Of a stretch of DNA of 64,000 nt, positions 16,915 to 25,524 are shown in pieces. Below the pieces are notes generated by a model that did not search any database, was not told the DNA's origin, and saw only the letters and a list, made by a program, of their open reading frames with translations. Made by a program: the position numbers and the translations under genes. Source of the DNA: Agrococcus sp. ARC_14 (GTDB lineage Bacteria; Actinomycetota; Actinomycetes; Actinomycetales; Microbacteriaceae). Position 1 is the first letter of the stretch, and each line of letters starts with the position of its first letter. The stretch covers positions 1,364,001 through 1,428,000 of the forward strand of contig NZ_JAKUDO010000001.1 in NCBI RefSeq assembly GCF_022436485.1, given 5' to 3'.

Positions 16915-17619
16915 ATGACCGAACCCATCCGCGCCATCTACTTCAACGGCACGCTCACGCCCTCGCCGGGCGAGAGCCACACCGACCTGCTGATCGAGGC
17001 GAGCGCCCACATCCTGCGCGAGCAGGGCGTCGAGGTGGAGGTGGTGCGCGCCGTCGACCACGCCATCGCCCCCGGCGTGCAGCCCGACATGACCGAGCAC
17101 GGCGCGAGCGAGGACGCCTGGCCGGCGCTCTGGCAGCGCGTGCTGCGGGCCGACATCGTCGTGCTCGCGACGCCCATCTGGCTGGGCGACGCATCCAGCG
17201 TCACGCGGCGCGTGATCGAGCGGCTCTACAGCGAGTCGGGCGAGCTGAACGAGCAGGGCCAGTCGATCTTCTACGGCAAGGTCGGCGGATGCCTCGTCGG
17301 CGGCAACGAGGACGGCATGAAGCACGTCGCCCGCGAGGTGCTCTACGCGCTCCAGCACGTCGGCCTGACGATCCCGCCCCAGGCCGACGCCGGCTGGGTC
17401 GGCGAGGCGGGGCCCGGCCCGAGCTACGGCGATGAGCTCGACGACGGCACGCATGCCGGCGCCGACAACGACTTCACGCAGCGCAACATCACGATCATGG
17501 CCTGGAATCTGCTGCACCTGGCCCGTGCGCTGCGCGGCGGCATCCCCCCCGAGGGCAACGACCGCCGCGCCTGGGCCGACGGCGAGCGCTTCGGCTTCCA
17601 GAACCCCGAATACCGCTAG
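16915..17619 (+). CDS. Flavodoxin family protein / NADPH-dependent FMN reductase-like
   Basis: A 234-residue protein with the flavodoxin-like fold. The phosphate loop is degenerate (YFNGTLTPSPGESHTD, residues 9-24), followed by VVLATPIWLGDASSVTRRVIERL, which contacts the flavin ring, and GKVGGCLVGGNEDGMKHV. It probably binds FMN and reduces quinones or similar acceptors. ATG 16915 is preferred; a GTG three codons upstream is in frame. It is followed 10 bp later by an alpha/beta hydrolase gene with its own SD, so the two form a likely operon. Confidence 0.8.
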   Translation: MTEPIRAIYFNGTLTPSPGESHTDLLIEASAHILREQGVEVEVVRAVDHAIAPGVQPDMTEHGASEDAWPALWQRVLRADIVVLATPIWLGDASSVTRRVIERLYSESGELNEQGQSIFYGKVGGCLVGGNEDGMKHVAREVLYALQHVGLTIPPQADAGWVGEAGPGPSYGDELDDGTHAGADNDFTQRNITIMAWNLLHLARALRGGIPPEGNDRRAWADGERFGFQNPEYR

Positions 17620-17629
17620 AGGAGACAGC

Positions 17630-18436
17630 ATGACCGACATCACGCTCCACATCGACGACACCGGCGGCGAGGGCCGCCCGGTCGTGCTGCTCCACGGCTG
17701 GCCGCTCTCCGCGGAGGCGTGGAAGCCGCAGACGGAGGCCCTGGTGCAGGCCGGGCACCGCGTGGTCGCCTACGACCGGCGCGGCTTCGGGCGCAGCGAC
17801 AAGCCCGACGACGGCTACGACTACGACACCCTCGCCGCCGACCTCGACCGGGTGCTCGCCGAGGTCGACCTGCGCGACGTGACGCTCGTGGGCTTCTCGA
17901 TGGGTGGCGGCGAGGTGGTGCGCTACGTGTCGACCTACGGCGAGGAGCGGGTGCGTGCCGTCGTGCTCGCTGCGGCCGTGCCGCCGTTCCTGCTGCAGGG
18001 GCCGGACAACCCGGAGGGGCCGCTGCCCGAGTCGGCCTATCGCGAGATGCGCGCAGGCCTCGAGGCAGACCGCGAGGGCTTCCTCGACGAGTTCATCACC
18101 GGCTTCTTCTCCAACGCGGAGGAGGTCTGCGTCACGGAGGCGGAGCGGCAGGCGGCCCTCGCGCTCGCGCTGCAGTCGCACCAGCCTGCGGCGCTCGGCT
18201 GCATGGATGCCTGGGCGACGACCGACTTCCGCGACGACATCGGCACGATCACCGTGCCGACGCTCGTGCTCCACGGCGACGGCGACCAGACCGTGCCGTT
18301 CGACGGCTCCGGCCGCCGCACGCACGAGACGATCGAGCACAGCGAGCTGCAGGTGCTCGCCGACGCCCCGCACGGCTGCAACGTCAGCCATGCCTCGCAG
18401 TTCAACGACGCGCTGGTGGCGTTCCTGGCGCGCTGA
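17630..18436 (+). CDS. Alpha/beta hydrolase, chloroperoxidase/arylesterase-like
   Basis: A 268-residue cytosolic hydrolase. The oxyanion segment is LLHGWPLSAEAW, the nucleophile elbow is GFSMGGGE (Ser near residue 88), the acid is in LHGDGDQTVP and the catalytic His is in DAPHGCNVSH. The signature resembles cofactor-free haloperoxidases and arylesterases. A strong SD (GAGGAGA) lies upstream, and the gene follows the flavodoxin-like gene by 10 bp. Natural substrate is not known. Confidence 0.88.
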   Translation: MTDITLHIDDTGGEGRPVVLLHGWPLSAEAWKPQTEALVQAGHRVVAYDRRGFGRSDKPDDGYDYDTLAADLDRVLAEVDLRDVTLVGFSMGGGEVVRYVSTYGEERVRAVVLAAAVPPFLLQGPDNPEGPLPESAYREMRAGLEADREGFLDEFITGFFSNAEEVCVTEAERQAALALALQSHQPAALGCMDAWATTDFRDDIGTITVPTLVLHGDGDQTVPFDGSGRRTHETIEHSELQVLADAPHGCNVSHASQFNDALVAFLAR

Positions 18437-18501
18437 GCCGCGCGGTCGGCCACCGCGGCTCGGCACTGGCGCGTGTGGGCCGGCGCGGGCACGATGGCCG
18501 C

Positions 18502-19437
18502 ATGCGCATCATCGACTGGCTGCTGCAGGGCGACCCCGCGATCCGCTGGCAGGTCATGGCCGACCTGCTGGACGAGGATCCGGATGCGGTGGCGCGCGAG
18601 CGCGCTCGCGTCGCGTCCGAGGGATGGGGCGCTGCACTGCTGGCGGCACGCGGCGCCGACGGCCAGTGGGCTGGCGGCGCGCACTTCCCGAAGACCGAGC
18701 CGACGCTGCCGGGCCAGCCGTGGACATCCACCGCCCATGTGCTGACGGAGCTGCGGCTGCTGGGTGTCGACCCGGCGGATGCGGCGGTGCGCGCCGCCGT
18801 CGCCGACGTCAAGCGCGTCACGCGGTGGGAGTACGACGACGAGCCCTACTTCGAGGGCGAGGTCGAGCCGTGCATCAATGGTGCGCTCGTGACGAATGCC
18901 GTGTACTTCGGCGAGCTGGACTTCGCGGTCGTCGAGCGGCTGCTGGGGGAGCGCATGGCCGACGGCGGCTGGAACTGCGAGCAGGAGCAGGGCAGCGTGC
19001 GCTCGTCGTTCGACACCACGATCGCGGTGATCGAGGCGATGGCGGCGGTCGAGTCGGTCAGCGACGACTCGCGGGTGCGCGAGGCTCGCGCCAGCGGCGA
19101 GGCCTACCTGCTGGAGCGCGACCTGCTGCGGCGGAGGTCGACCGGCGAGATCCCGAAGACCACGTACACGCAGCTCGCCTTCCCGCCGCGGCACGAGTAC
19201 GACGCGCTGCGGGCGCTCGAGCACTTCCGCGCCGTCGGCGCCGTGCCCGACGAGCGGATGCGCGAGGCGATCGACCTGCTGCACGCGAAGCGGCTGGACG
19301 ACGGCTCGTGGCCGCTCGACGTCGTGCATGGCGGCGACGCCGTGAACGACTACGGACCGGTGGGGGAGCCGAACCGCTGGATCACGTTCAAGGCGCTGCG
19401 GGTGCTGCGCTGGTCGGGGCACCCGATCCGCGGATGA
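18502..19437 (+). CDS. Prenyltransferase/squalene-oxidase-repeat protein
   Basis: A 311-residue soluble alpha-alpha barrel protein. It has repeated QW-like turns: DGQWAGGAHF, DGGWNCEQEQG and DDGSWPLDVVHGG. It is far shorter than squalene or terpene cyclases (over 600 residues), lacks their DxDD catalytic motif and any signal peptide, so the fold does not imply cyclase activity. Related actinobacterial proteins are annotated as squalene cyclase-like of unknown role. The ATG 18502 lies 6 nt after a weak -10 (CACGAT, 18490-18495). Confidence 0.65.
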   Translation: MRIIDWLLQGDPAIRWQVMADLLDEDPDAVARERARVASEGWGAALLAARGADGQWAGGAHFPKTEPTLPGQPWTSTAHVLTELRLLGVDPADAAVRAAVADVKRVTRWEYDDEPYFEGEVEPCINGALVTNAVYFGELDFAVVERLLGERMADGGWNCEQEQGSVRSSFDTTIAVIEAMAAVESVSDDSRVREARASGEAYLLERDLLRRRSTGEIPKTTYTQLAFPPRHEYDALRALEHFRAVGAVPDERMREAIDLLHAKRLDDGSWPLDVVHGGDAVNDYGPVGEPNRWITFKALRVLRWSGHPIRG

Positions 19438-19447
19438 ATCCCGGGTC

Positions 19448-19474
19448 GGGACCAAAATCAGATGCGGCAGTGTT
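19448..19474 (+). promoter_or_regulatory. Possible SigR/SigH-type promoter of msrBA
   Basis: GGGACC (19448-19453) and GTT (19472-19474) are 18 bp apart, close to the GGAAT-N18-GTT consensus of thiol-stress sigma factors but with mismatches in the -35. A short inverted repeat GACCAA / TTGGTC spans the same segment and could instead be an operator. The spacing is exact; assignment is inference. Confidence 0.35.
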
Positions 19475-19523
19475 GGTCTCAATGACGCCACAGCCGGTGA
19501 CGTCAGCAAAGGAGTGCAACACC

Positions 19524-20003
19524 ATGGCACACGACTACCGCAAGACGCCCGAGGCGCTGAGCCGCCTCACCGCGCATCAGTTCCGCGTCACGCAGGAGGA
19601 CGGCACCGAGCCGGCCTTCCGCAACGAGTACTGGGACAACCACGAGGACGGCATCTACGTGGATGTGGTCGGCGGTCAGCCGCTGTTCTCCTCGACCGAC
19701 CAGTTCGACAGCGGCACCGGTTGGCCCAGCTTCACCCGACCGATCGAGGCGGATGCGGTGCGCGCCGAGCGTGACGCCTCGCACGGCATGATCCGCACCG
19801 GGGTGCGCTCCACCGGCGCCGAGAGCCACCTCGGCCACCTGTTCGACGATGGCCCCGCCGACGCGGGAGGCCAGCGGTACTGCATGAACTCCGCCTCGCT
19901 GCGCTTCATCCCGGCCGCAGCGCTCGAGGCGGAGGGCTACGGTCAGTTCCGTCCGCTGTTCGAGACCACCGACGCCACCAGCACAGAGGAGCACACATCA
20001 TGA
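19524..20003 (+). CDS. msrB: Peptide-methionine (R)-S-oxide reductase
   Basis: A 159-residue repair enzyme that reduces the R form of methionine sulfoxide. It has the fold markers [16 protein letters not shown], the catalytic-site Cys in [11 protein letters not shown], and [10 protein letters not shown]. The two CxxC pairs that bind structural zinc in the E. coli type are missing: the first position reads VVGGQPLF and the second has none, so this is the zinc-free subtype. SD AAAGGAG lies 9 nt upstream. Its stop overlaps the msrA start by 4 bp, so both stereoisomers are handled by one operon. Confidence 0.95.
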   Translation: MAHDYRKTPEALSRLTAHQFRVTQEDGTEPAFRNEYWDNHEDGIYVDVVGGQPLFSSTDQFDSGTGWPSFTRPIEADAVRAERDASHGMIRTGVRSTGAESHLGHLFDDGPADAGGQRYCMNSASLRFIPAAALEAEGYGQFRPLFETTDATSTEEHTS

Positions 20004-20554
20004 CCCACGGCATCGACGACACCGGAGCGATCACGCGTGACCCGGGCACCGAGACCGCCGTCCTGGCAGGAGGGTGCTTCTGGGGCCTGGATGATCTCAT
20101 CCGCAGACAGCCCGGAGTGCTGGACACCCGCGCCGGCTACACCGGAGGCGACAACGACCACGCCACCTACCGCAACCACCCCGGTCACGCAGAGGCGGTC
20201 GAGATCGTCTTCGACCCCACCGAGACGACGTATCGCGACATCCTGGAGTTCTTCTTCCAGGTGCACGACCCGTCCACGATGAACCGGCAGGGCAACGACG
20301 TCGGCACGAGCTACCGGTCGGCCATCTTCCCGCTGACCTCCGAGCAGCAGGAGATCGCGCTCGACACGATCGCGGATGTCGATGCGTCGGGACTGTGGCC
20401 GGGCAAGGCTGTCACGACGATCGAGCCCGCGGGCCCGTTCTGGGAGGCCGAGCCCGAGCACCAGGACTACCTGGTCGATAACCCGAACGGCTACACGTGC
20501 CACTTCGTGCGCCCGGACTGGGTGCTGCCGAAGCGCTCGGCGGGCACTGTCTGA
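20000..20554 (+). CDS. msrA: Peptide-methionine (S)-S-oxide reductase
   Basis: A 184-residue enzyme that reduces the S form of methionine sulfoxide. The catalytic [10 protein letters not shown] motif is near residues 24-33, with [24 protein letters not shown] and the [12 protein letters not shown] segment typical of the family. The ATG overlaps the msrB stop (ATGA), so it is coupled. A strong hairpin at 20571-20602 follows and ends the operon. Confidence 0.96.
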   Translation: MTHGIDDTGAITRDPGTETAVLAGGCFWGLDDLIRRQPGVLDTRAGYTGGDNDHATYRNHPGHAEAVEIVFDPTETTYRDILEFFFQVHDPSTMNRQGNDVGTSYRSAIFPLTSEQQEIALDTIADVDASGLWPGKAVTTIEPAGPFWEAEPEHQDYLVDNPNGYTCHFVRPDWVLPKRSAGTV

Positions 20555-20570
20555 TCCAGAGGCAATCCTG

Positions 20571-20602
20571 GGCGCGTCCACCGATGCAGCGGTGGGCGCG
20601 CC
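20571..20602. terminator. Bidirectional terminator between msrA and the MFS gene
   Basis: A 13-bp stem (20571-20583 with 20590-20602), one G-T type mismatch, closes a 6-nt loop ATGCAG. It lies in the convergent gap between msrA and the minus-strand transporter whose stop begins at 20603. Confidence 0.75.
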
Positions 20603-21778
20603 TCAGTGCCGCGAGGGCTCTGACGCGGCCGGATGGCGCAGGGCTGCGGGCAGGCACAGCGCGGTGATCGCGGCGATCGCCGCTGCCAGGGCGATGAACG
20701 CACCGGCATGCCCGAGGTGCCCGATCACCCAGCCGAGGCCGAACGCGCCGAGGCCCACGCCGCCGTCGTAGGCGATGTTCCAGATCGTGCTGGCGGTGCC
20801 GCGGCGGGCTGCGCCGAAGCTGCGGAGCGTGACCACGAAGGAGTCGTTCTGGCAGGCGCCGAAGCCCGCTCCGACGAGGGCGCAGCCGAGCAGCAGCGCC
20901 CACGCTGGGCCCTCCAGCGAGAGCCCGGCGACGAGCACGCCGATCGCCACGATGATGGCCGCTGGCACGAGCAGTCGGCCCGACCCGACGCGGTCGGCGA
21001 GCGTGCCGGCTGCGAGCCGGCCGAGCACGATCGCGCAGGAGGCGGCGAGCAGCGCGAGCGCGGCGAGCGTCGCATCGGGGCCCGCGAGCGGCAGGAAGGT
21101 GGATGCGGCTCCGAAGGCCGCGGTCGTCGTCACGAACAGCACGATCGTCGGCGCGATGCGGCGCACGTCGTGCCGTGACACGACGCTGAACGTTGCCCGG
21201 GAGCCGCGCGGGAGCATGCACGCCAGGATCGCGCCGAGCACGCCGGCCGCGCCCGTGACGGCGAACACGACGGGGAAGCCCCAGGCGTCGGCCGCCCAGA
21301 TGCCGCCGCCGAGCGCGAGCACGTTCGGCAGCGCCCCGGCGACGCCGTAGTACGAGGCGGCCCGGCCGAGTCGCCCCTTGCCCGCGACATCCGCGATCAG
21401 GATGGCGCCGGCCACCACCATGAGCGCGAACCCGATCCCGCGGACGGCCGTCAGCAGCAGGATCGGCACGACGTCGGTCGAGAGCGCATACAGCGGCGTT
21501 GGGAGGCCCAGCAGCGCGGCGCCCACGATCATCATCGCGCGCAGCGACAGGAGGCGGAACACCCAGCGCGCGCTGAGCTGCGTGGCGACCGTCGCGGCCA
21601 TCATCACGCCGGTCGTGCTGCCGACGCCCGCGCTGCCGAGACCGCCCGTCGAGGCCCACAGGGGCACGACGGCGAGCAGCCCCGTGAAGTTGAGGAAGGC
21701 GAGGAACGTCGTCGCCAGCAGCACTGCGAGCCCGCGCGGGGAGCCCGTCTGCTGTGCCGGTTCGCTGCTGCTCATCAC
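20603..21778 (-). CDS. MFS transporter
   Basis: A 391-residue membrane transporter with twelve predicted helices of the drug:proton antiporter-like group of the major facilitator superfamily. A short polar N-terminus precedes the first helix (AVLLATTFLAFLNFTGLLAVV), and GRLAAGTLADRVGSGRLL is the conserved loop between halves. It lies directly downstream of a TetR gene and a hydrolase gene on the same strand, so it is probably controlled by that regulator. The start may be GTG 21778 or ATG 21775. Substrate is unknown. Confidence 0.85.
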   Translation of the reverse strand: MMSSSEPAQQTGSPRGLAVLLATTFLAFLNFTGLLAVVPLWASTGGLGSAGVGSTTGVMMAATVATQLSARWVFRLLSLRAMMIVGAALLGLPTPLYALSTDVVPILLLTAVRGIGFALMVVAGAILIADVAGKGRLGRAASYYGVAGALPNVLALGGGIWAADAWGFPVVFAVTGAAGVLGAILACMLPRGSRATFSVVSRHDVRRIAPTIVLFVTTTAAFGAASTFLPLAGPDATLAALALLAASCAIVLGRLAAGTLADRVGSGRLLVPAAIIVAIGVLVAGLSLEGPAWALLLGCALVGAGFGACQNDSFVVTLRSFGAARRGTASTIWNIAYDGGVGLGAFGLGWVIGHLGHAGAFIALAAAIAAITALCLPAALRHPAASEPSRH

Positions 21779-21806
21779 TCCAGGCTGTGCCCGCCGGGCG
21801 CGGGCG

Positions 21807-22418
21807 TCAACTTCGGCGCTCGCGAATGGCGTTCGGCGCGGCAGGTTCCAGGCCAGACACCAGAGCCTCCATCGCGCCGATCGCGCCCGCGAGCTGCTCC
21901 CGTGAGAGCGGGCCGAGGTGCTGCGCGGCGGTCAGCAGGCCCAGCGTGGTGCTCGAGAGCGCCAGGCCGAGCGCCTCGGCGTCGATGCCGGCGTCGAGCT
22001 CGCCGCGCTCCTGCAGCTCCGCGATCCAGCGCACGATCTCGAGCATCCGCTCGCGGTAGCGCCCGTCGCGGACCGCGACCGCGTAGGAGCCGAGCACGCC
22101 CGCGTCGTCGAGGAAGGCGGCGACCATGAGCGGCTCGTCGAGCAGCACCTCGATGCTCGCGCGGTAGGCGGCGCTGAGCCGCGGGCGCTCGCCGACCAGC
22201 TCGCTGCTCCGTGCCGTCATCCGCGCCATCGAAGCCTGCAGCAGCGCCTCGAGCACGGCGTCCTTGCTCGCGAACTCCCGATACACCGCGCCCTTCGCGA
22301 TGCCGACGCGATCGGCGATCGCCTGCACGCTCACGGCGTCGAAGCCGTGCGCGAGGATGAGCGACTCGGCCTCGGCGAGGATGCGCTCGCGGCGGTGGGG
22401 GATGAGGGGCCGGGGCAT
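21807..22418 (-). CDS. TetR/AcrR family regulator
   Basis: A 203-residue transcriptional repressor. The N-terminal HTH has RRERILAEAESLILAHGFDAVS followed by VQAIADRVGIAKGAVYREFASKDAVLEALL in outline (about residues 8-60); the C-terminal ligand domain is variable. The ATG at 22418 is 4 bp after the stop of the hydrolase gene, so the two are coupled, with the MFS gene 28 bp further on. A candidate operator is the spaced repeat GTGACC / GGTCAC at 23343-23368 upstream of the hydrolase gene. The frame is open upstream but would overlap the hydrolase gene. Confidence 0.9.
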   Translation of the reverse strand: MPRPLIPHRRERILAEAESLILAHGFDAVSVQAIADRVGIAKGAVYREFASKDAVLEALLQASMARMTARSSELVGERPRLSAAYRASIEVLLDEPLMVAAFLDDAGVLGSYAVAVRDGRYRERMLEIVRWIAELQERGELDAGIDAEALGLALSSTTLGLLTAAQHLGPLSREQLAGAIGAMEALVSGLEPAAPNAIRERRS

Positions 22419-22422
22419 CGTG

Positions 22423-23325
22423 TCAATCCTCTGGCTCGCGGGCGGCGAGCGCATCGAGGAAGTCGGTGATCGCACTGGTGACGAGGTCGGGAGCATCCCG
22501 CTGGGTCCAGTGCCCCGCATCCGGAGCCTCGACGTAGCGCGCGTCGGGCATCCGCGCCGCCGCCTGTCGGGCGAGGGCGACCGGCACCCCGCTGTCGCGC
22601 TCGCCGTGGACGACGAGTGCCGGCCGCGGGAAGGCGTGCAGGCGGTCGCTGTAGTCGTCGCGCACCCTGCCGAACCGGATCTGGTCGCGCTGCCACTGGT
22701 CGAAGGCGGTGAGCCCGCTGCCGCTCGCGGCCTCCGCCGCGACGGCGTCCACCAGCGCCGGGGTGATCTGCCGCTCGTCGCGGATGATGCCGCGCAGACT
22801 GCGCGCCAGCGCCTGCGGCCGCCCCGCGTAGGCGCGCATCGTGACGCCCATGAGCCCGGTGTGCGTCATGGCCCAGGCGAGCAGGTGCCACGGGTGCGAG
22901 CGCCAGCCGGTGCCCTGCCGGGGCATGATGCCGAAGGAGCCGATGAGGATGGCGCCGGTGACGCGCTCGGGATGCGCGAGCACGTGCCCGAGGGTCATGC
23001 CGCCGCCCATCGACAGGCCGCCGACGGCGTAGCGCTCGAGCTGCATCGCCTGCGCGAAGGTCTCGACGTAGGCGACGAGGTTGGCGTGCGTCGCGGGCCA
23101 CGGGGCACGCGCGCTCTTGCCGTAGCCCGGCGCGTCGGGAGCGATCACGCGATGCCCGGCGGCGGCCAGCCGCGCGCCGAGGTCGCCCCACGACAGCCAC
23201 GCGCTGTCGAGCCCACCGCCGTGGAGGAGGAGGACGTCGGATGCGCCGGCCGGTGCCGCCGGTCGCCATTCGAGGTAGGAGACCGGCCCCGACGGCAGCT
23301 CGATCGTGTGTCGCGCTGCGTCCAT
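22423..23325 (-). CDS. Alpha/beta hydrolase
   Basis: A 300-residue hydrolase. The oxyanion region is LLLHGGGLDSAWLSW, the nucleophile elbow is GLSMGGGM (Ser near residue 110), the acid lies in VVHGERDSGVP and the His in DAGHWTQRDAP. The arrangement resembles meta-cleavage product hydrolases and related carbon-carbon hydrolases, but the substrate is unknown. SD CGGGAGG precedes the ATG. It heads a three-gene unit with the TetR regulator and the MFS transporter, which suggests degradation or export of one compound. Confidence 0.87.
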   Translation of the reverse strand: MDAARHTIELPSGPVSYLEWRPAAPAGASDVLLLHGGGLDSAWLSWGDLGARLAAAGHRVIAPDAPGYGKSARAPWPATHANLVAYVETFAQAMQLERYAVGGLSMGGGMTLGHVLAHPERVTGAILIGSFGIMPRQGTGWRSHPWHLLAWAMTHTGLMGVTMRAYAGRPQALARSLRGIIRDERQITPALVDAVAAEAASGSGLTAFDQWQRDQIRFGRVRDDYSDRLHAFPRPALVVHGERDSGVPVALARQAAARMPDARYVEAPDAGHWTQRDAPDLVTSAITDFLDALAAREPED

Positions 23326-23342
23326 GGCGGGCCTCCCGGGTA

Positions 23343-23378
23343 GTGACCGAATGTTTGCAAGTGGTCACAAACTATCAA
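23343..23378 (-). promoter_or_regulatory. Promoter with spaced inverted repeat before the hydrolase-TetR operon
   Basis: On the minus strand a -35 box TTGATA (23373-23378) and a -10 box AACATT (23350-23355) are 17 bp apart. The repeat GTGACC (23343-23348) and GGTCAC (23363-23368) brackets the -10 region, as expected for TetR control. Confidence 0.45.
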
Positions 23379-23437
23379 GTCGACCCGCTGTGGACAACTT
23401 CCGCGGACCCTGTGCCCCTTGGGCTTCACTGATCCCT

Positions 23438-24670
23438 ATGCGCCAGGCCGTCGCCGAGATCACCGCGAACGTGCGGGCGAAGGTGCGCCGCGACGGCGTC
23501 GACCTCGCCGGCTCGGGCGATCTGGCGGAGCGCTACGTGCGCGACGCCGTGCGCGCCTACGCCGAGCGTTCGCTCGGCGGCAGTCTGCCGATGCTCGCCG
23601 ACGAGCGGCAGGCGGAGCGCGACGTGCTCGCAGCGGTCTCCGGCTACGGGCCGCTGCAGCCCTACCTCGATGATCCCGAGATCGAGGAGCTCTGGGTCAA
23701 CCAGGGCTCGCGCGTGTTCTGCGCCCGCGGCGGGGTCAGCGAGCAGCTCCCGCTGCGGCTGACCGAGACCGAGGTGCGCGATCTGGTCGAGCGGATGCTC
23801 TCTACCACCGGCCGCAGAGTCGATCTCAGCACGCCGTTCGTCGACGCCTCGCTGCCCGACGGCGCGCGCCTCCATGTGGCGAGCGGCGAGGTGGCGCGCG
23901 GAGCGATGAGCCTCAACATCCGCAAGTTCTCGCGCAGGCTGTCGTCGCTGACGGCGCTCGTCGAGCGGGGCGCGCTCAGCCAGGATGCCGCGGTCTTCCT
24001 GCGGCAGGCGGTCATCGCTGGCTGCAACATCCTGGTCTCCGGTCCGACGCACGCAGGCAAGACGACGCTGCTCAACGCGCTGCTCGCCGCGGTGCGGCCT
24101 GGCGAGCGCATCGTCACCGTCGAGGAGACCTTCGAGCTCGACCCGCCCGTCGATGACATCGTCGCGCTCCAGTGCCGGCAGCCGTCGCTCGAGGGCACGG
24201 GTGAGATCTCGCTGCGCCGACTGGTGAAGGAGTCGCTGCGCATGCGACCCGACCGGCTGGTCGTCGGCGAGGTGCGCGAGGCCGAGGCGCTCGACCTGCT
24301 CGTCGCTCTCAACTGCGGCGTCAGCGGCATGTGCTCGATCCACGCGAACTCCGCGCGCGATGCCCTCAGCAAGCTCACGACGCTGCCGCTGCTGGCAGGC
24401 CGGAACATCGACTCCGGCTTCGTCGTGCCCGCCGTCGCACAGTGCATCGACCTGGTCGTGCACCTGGCGATCGATGCGCGCGGCAATCGCCAGGTCGTCG
24501 AGATCCTCGCGCCCACCGGCCAGTCGACCGGTGGCGTGCTCGAAGCATCCACGCTGTTCGCGACGCGCGGCGGGCTGCTCGAGCCGACCGGCTCCCACCC
24601 GGCGCGCACGGCCAAGTTCACCGCCGTCGGCATCGACCCGACCGCGCTGCTCGCGAGGGGCAGCGCATGA
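23438..24670 (+). CDS. tadA: Tad pilus/type IVb secretion ATPase
   Basis: A 410-residue hexameric ATPase of the VirB11/CpaF family that powers assembly of a Tad (Flp) pilus. The N-terminal all-helical part is followed by GYGPLQPYLDDPEIEELWVN. Walker A is SGPTHAGKTTLL (about residues 198-210), with the catalytic TVEETFEL segment, and an Asp-box/Walker-B-like RMRPDRLVVGEVRE, then a His box GVSGMCSIHANS. I chose ATG 23438 because upstream codons have no support. It opens a locus of seven tightly spaced genes. Confidence 0.92.
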   Translation: MRQAVAEITANVRAKVRRDGVDLAGSGDLAERYVRDAVRAYAERSLGGSLPMLADERQAERDVLAAVSGYGPLQPYLDDPEIEELWVNQGSRVFCARGGVSEQLPLRLTETEVRDLVERMLSTTGRRVDLSTPFVDASLPDGARLHVASGEVARGAMSLNIRKFSRRLSSLTALVERGALSQDAAVFLRQAVIAGCNILVSGPTHAGKTTLLNALLAAVRPGERIVTVEETFELDPPVDDIVALQCRQPSLEGTGEISLRRLVKESLRMRPDRLVVGEVREAEALDLLVALNCGVSGMCSIHANSARDALSKLTTLPLLAGRNIDSGFVVPAVAQCIDLVVHLAIDARGNRQVVEILAPTGQSTGGVLEASTLFATRGGLLEPTGSHPARTAKFTAVGIDPTALLARGSA

Positions 24671-25524
24671 CGTGGCTGCTGGGATCCGTGCTCGGGCTCG
24701 GCATCGTGCTGGCGATCAGCCCGTGGCTGTGGCCGCGCACGGCGCGCTCCGACGAGCCGCGCCCGCGGGCCCGGCTGCTCGATCGGCTCACGCAGGCGGG
24801 GCTCGTGGGCCTCCCGCCGCTCGCGCTCGCCGCGATCTCGCTGGTCGTCGGCGTGCTCGCGGCGGGGATCGCGCTCGCCTTCGCGCCCGTCGTGGCCGTC
24901 GCTGCCGCCGTGTTCGTCGCGGGAGCAGCCGCCCCGCTGCTGGCGGTGCGCTGGCGGGCCAAGCGCCGCCGTCGTGCGCAGGCCGCCGTCTGGCCCGACG
25001 TCGTCGACCACCTGGTCTCGGCCGTGCGCAGCGGGCTCGCGCTGCCGGATGCCGTGGCGCAGCTCGAGCGCGCAGGTCCCGAGATCACGCGCCCGGCCTT
25101 CGCGGCGTACGCGGCCGACCACCGGGCGACCGGATCGTTCGGCTACGCCCTCGATCGCTTGAAAGATCGGCTGGCCGACCCGGTCGGCGACCGCATCGTC
25201 GAGACGCTGCGCATGGCCCGCGAGGTCGGCGGCACCGAGGTGACGACCGTGCTGCGCGAGCTCGCCGCCTACCTGCGGGTGGACCTCGCAACCCGCGGCG
25301 AGCTGGAGGCGCGCCAGACGTGGATCGTGAGCGCGGCCCGTCTCGGGGTCGCGGCGCCGTGGATCGTGCTGCTCATCCTCTCGACCAGACCGGAGGCGGC
25401 GCAGGCCTACAACTCGGCGGGTGGCTTCATGCTGATCGCCTGCGGGGCGCTCGTGACCTTCATCGCCTACCGCGTGATGCTGCGCATCGGCGCGCTGCCG
25501 ACCGAGGCGAGGTGGTTCGCGTGA
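24667..25524 (+). CDS. tadB: Tad pilus inner-membrane platform protein
   Basis: A 285-residue type II secretion F-domain protein. It has helices at about residues 1-18 and 52-95, a cytoplasmic GspF core with VVDHLVSAVRSGLALPDAVAQLER and VGDRIVETLRMAREVGG, and two C-terminal helices near residues 225-275. The start overlaps the tadA stop (ATGA). With tadC it forms the membrane platform through which the pilin is extruded. Confidence 0.9.
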   Translation: MTWLLGSVLGLGIVLAISPWLWPRTARSDEPRPRARLLDRLTQAGLVGLPPLALAAISLVVGVLAAGIALAFAPVVAVAAAVFVAGAAAPLLAVRWRAKRRRRAQAAVWPDVVDHLVSAVRSGLALPDAVAQLERAGPEITRPAFAAYAADHRATGSFGYALDRLKDRLADPVGDRIVETLRMAREVGGTEVTTVLRELAAYLRVDLATRGELEARQTWIVSAARLGVAAPWIVLLILSTRPEAAQAYNSAGGFMLIACGALVTFIAYRVMLRIGALPTEARWFA

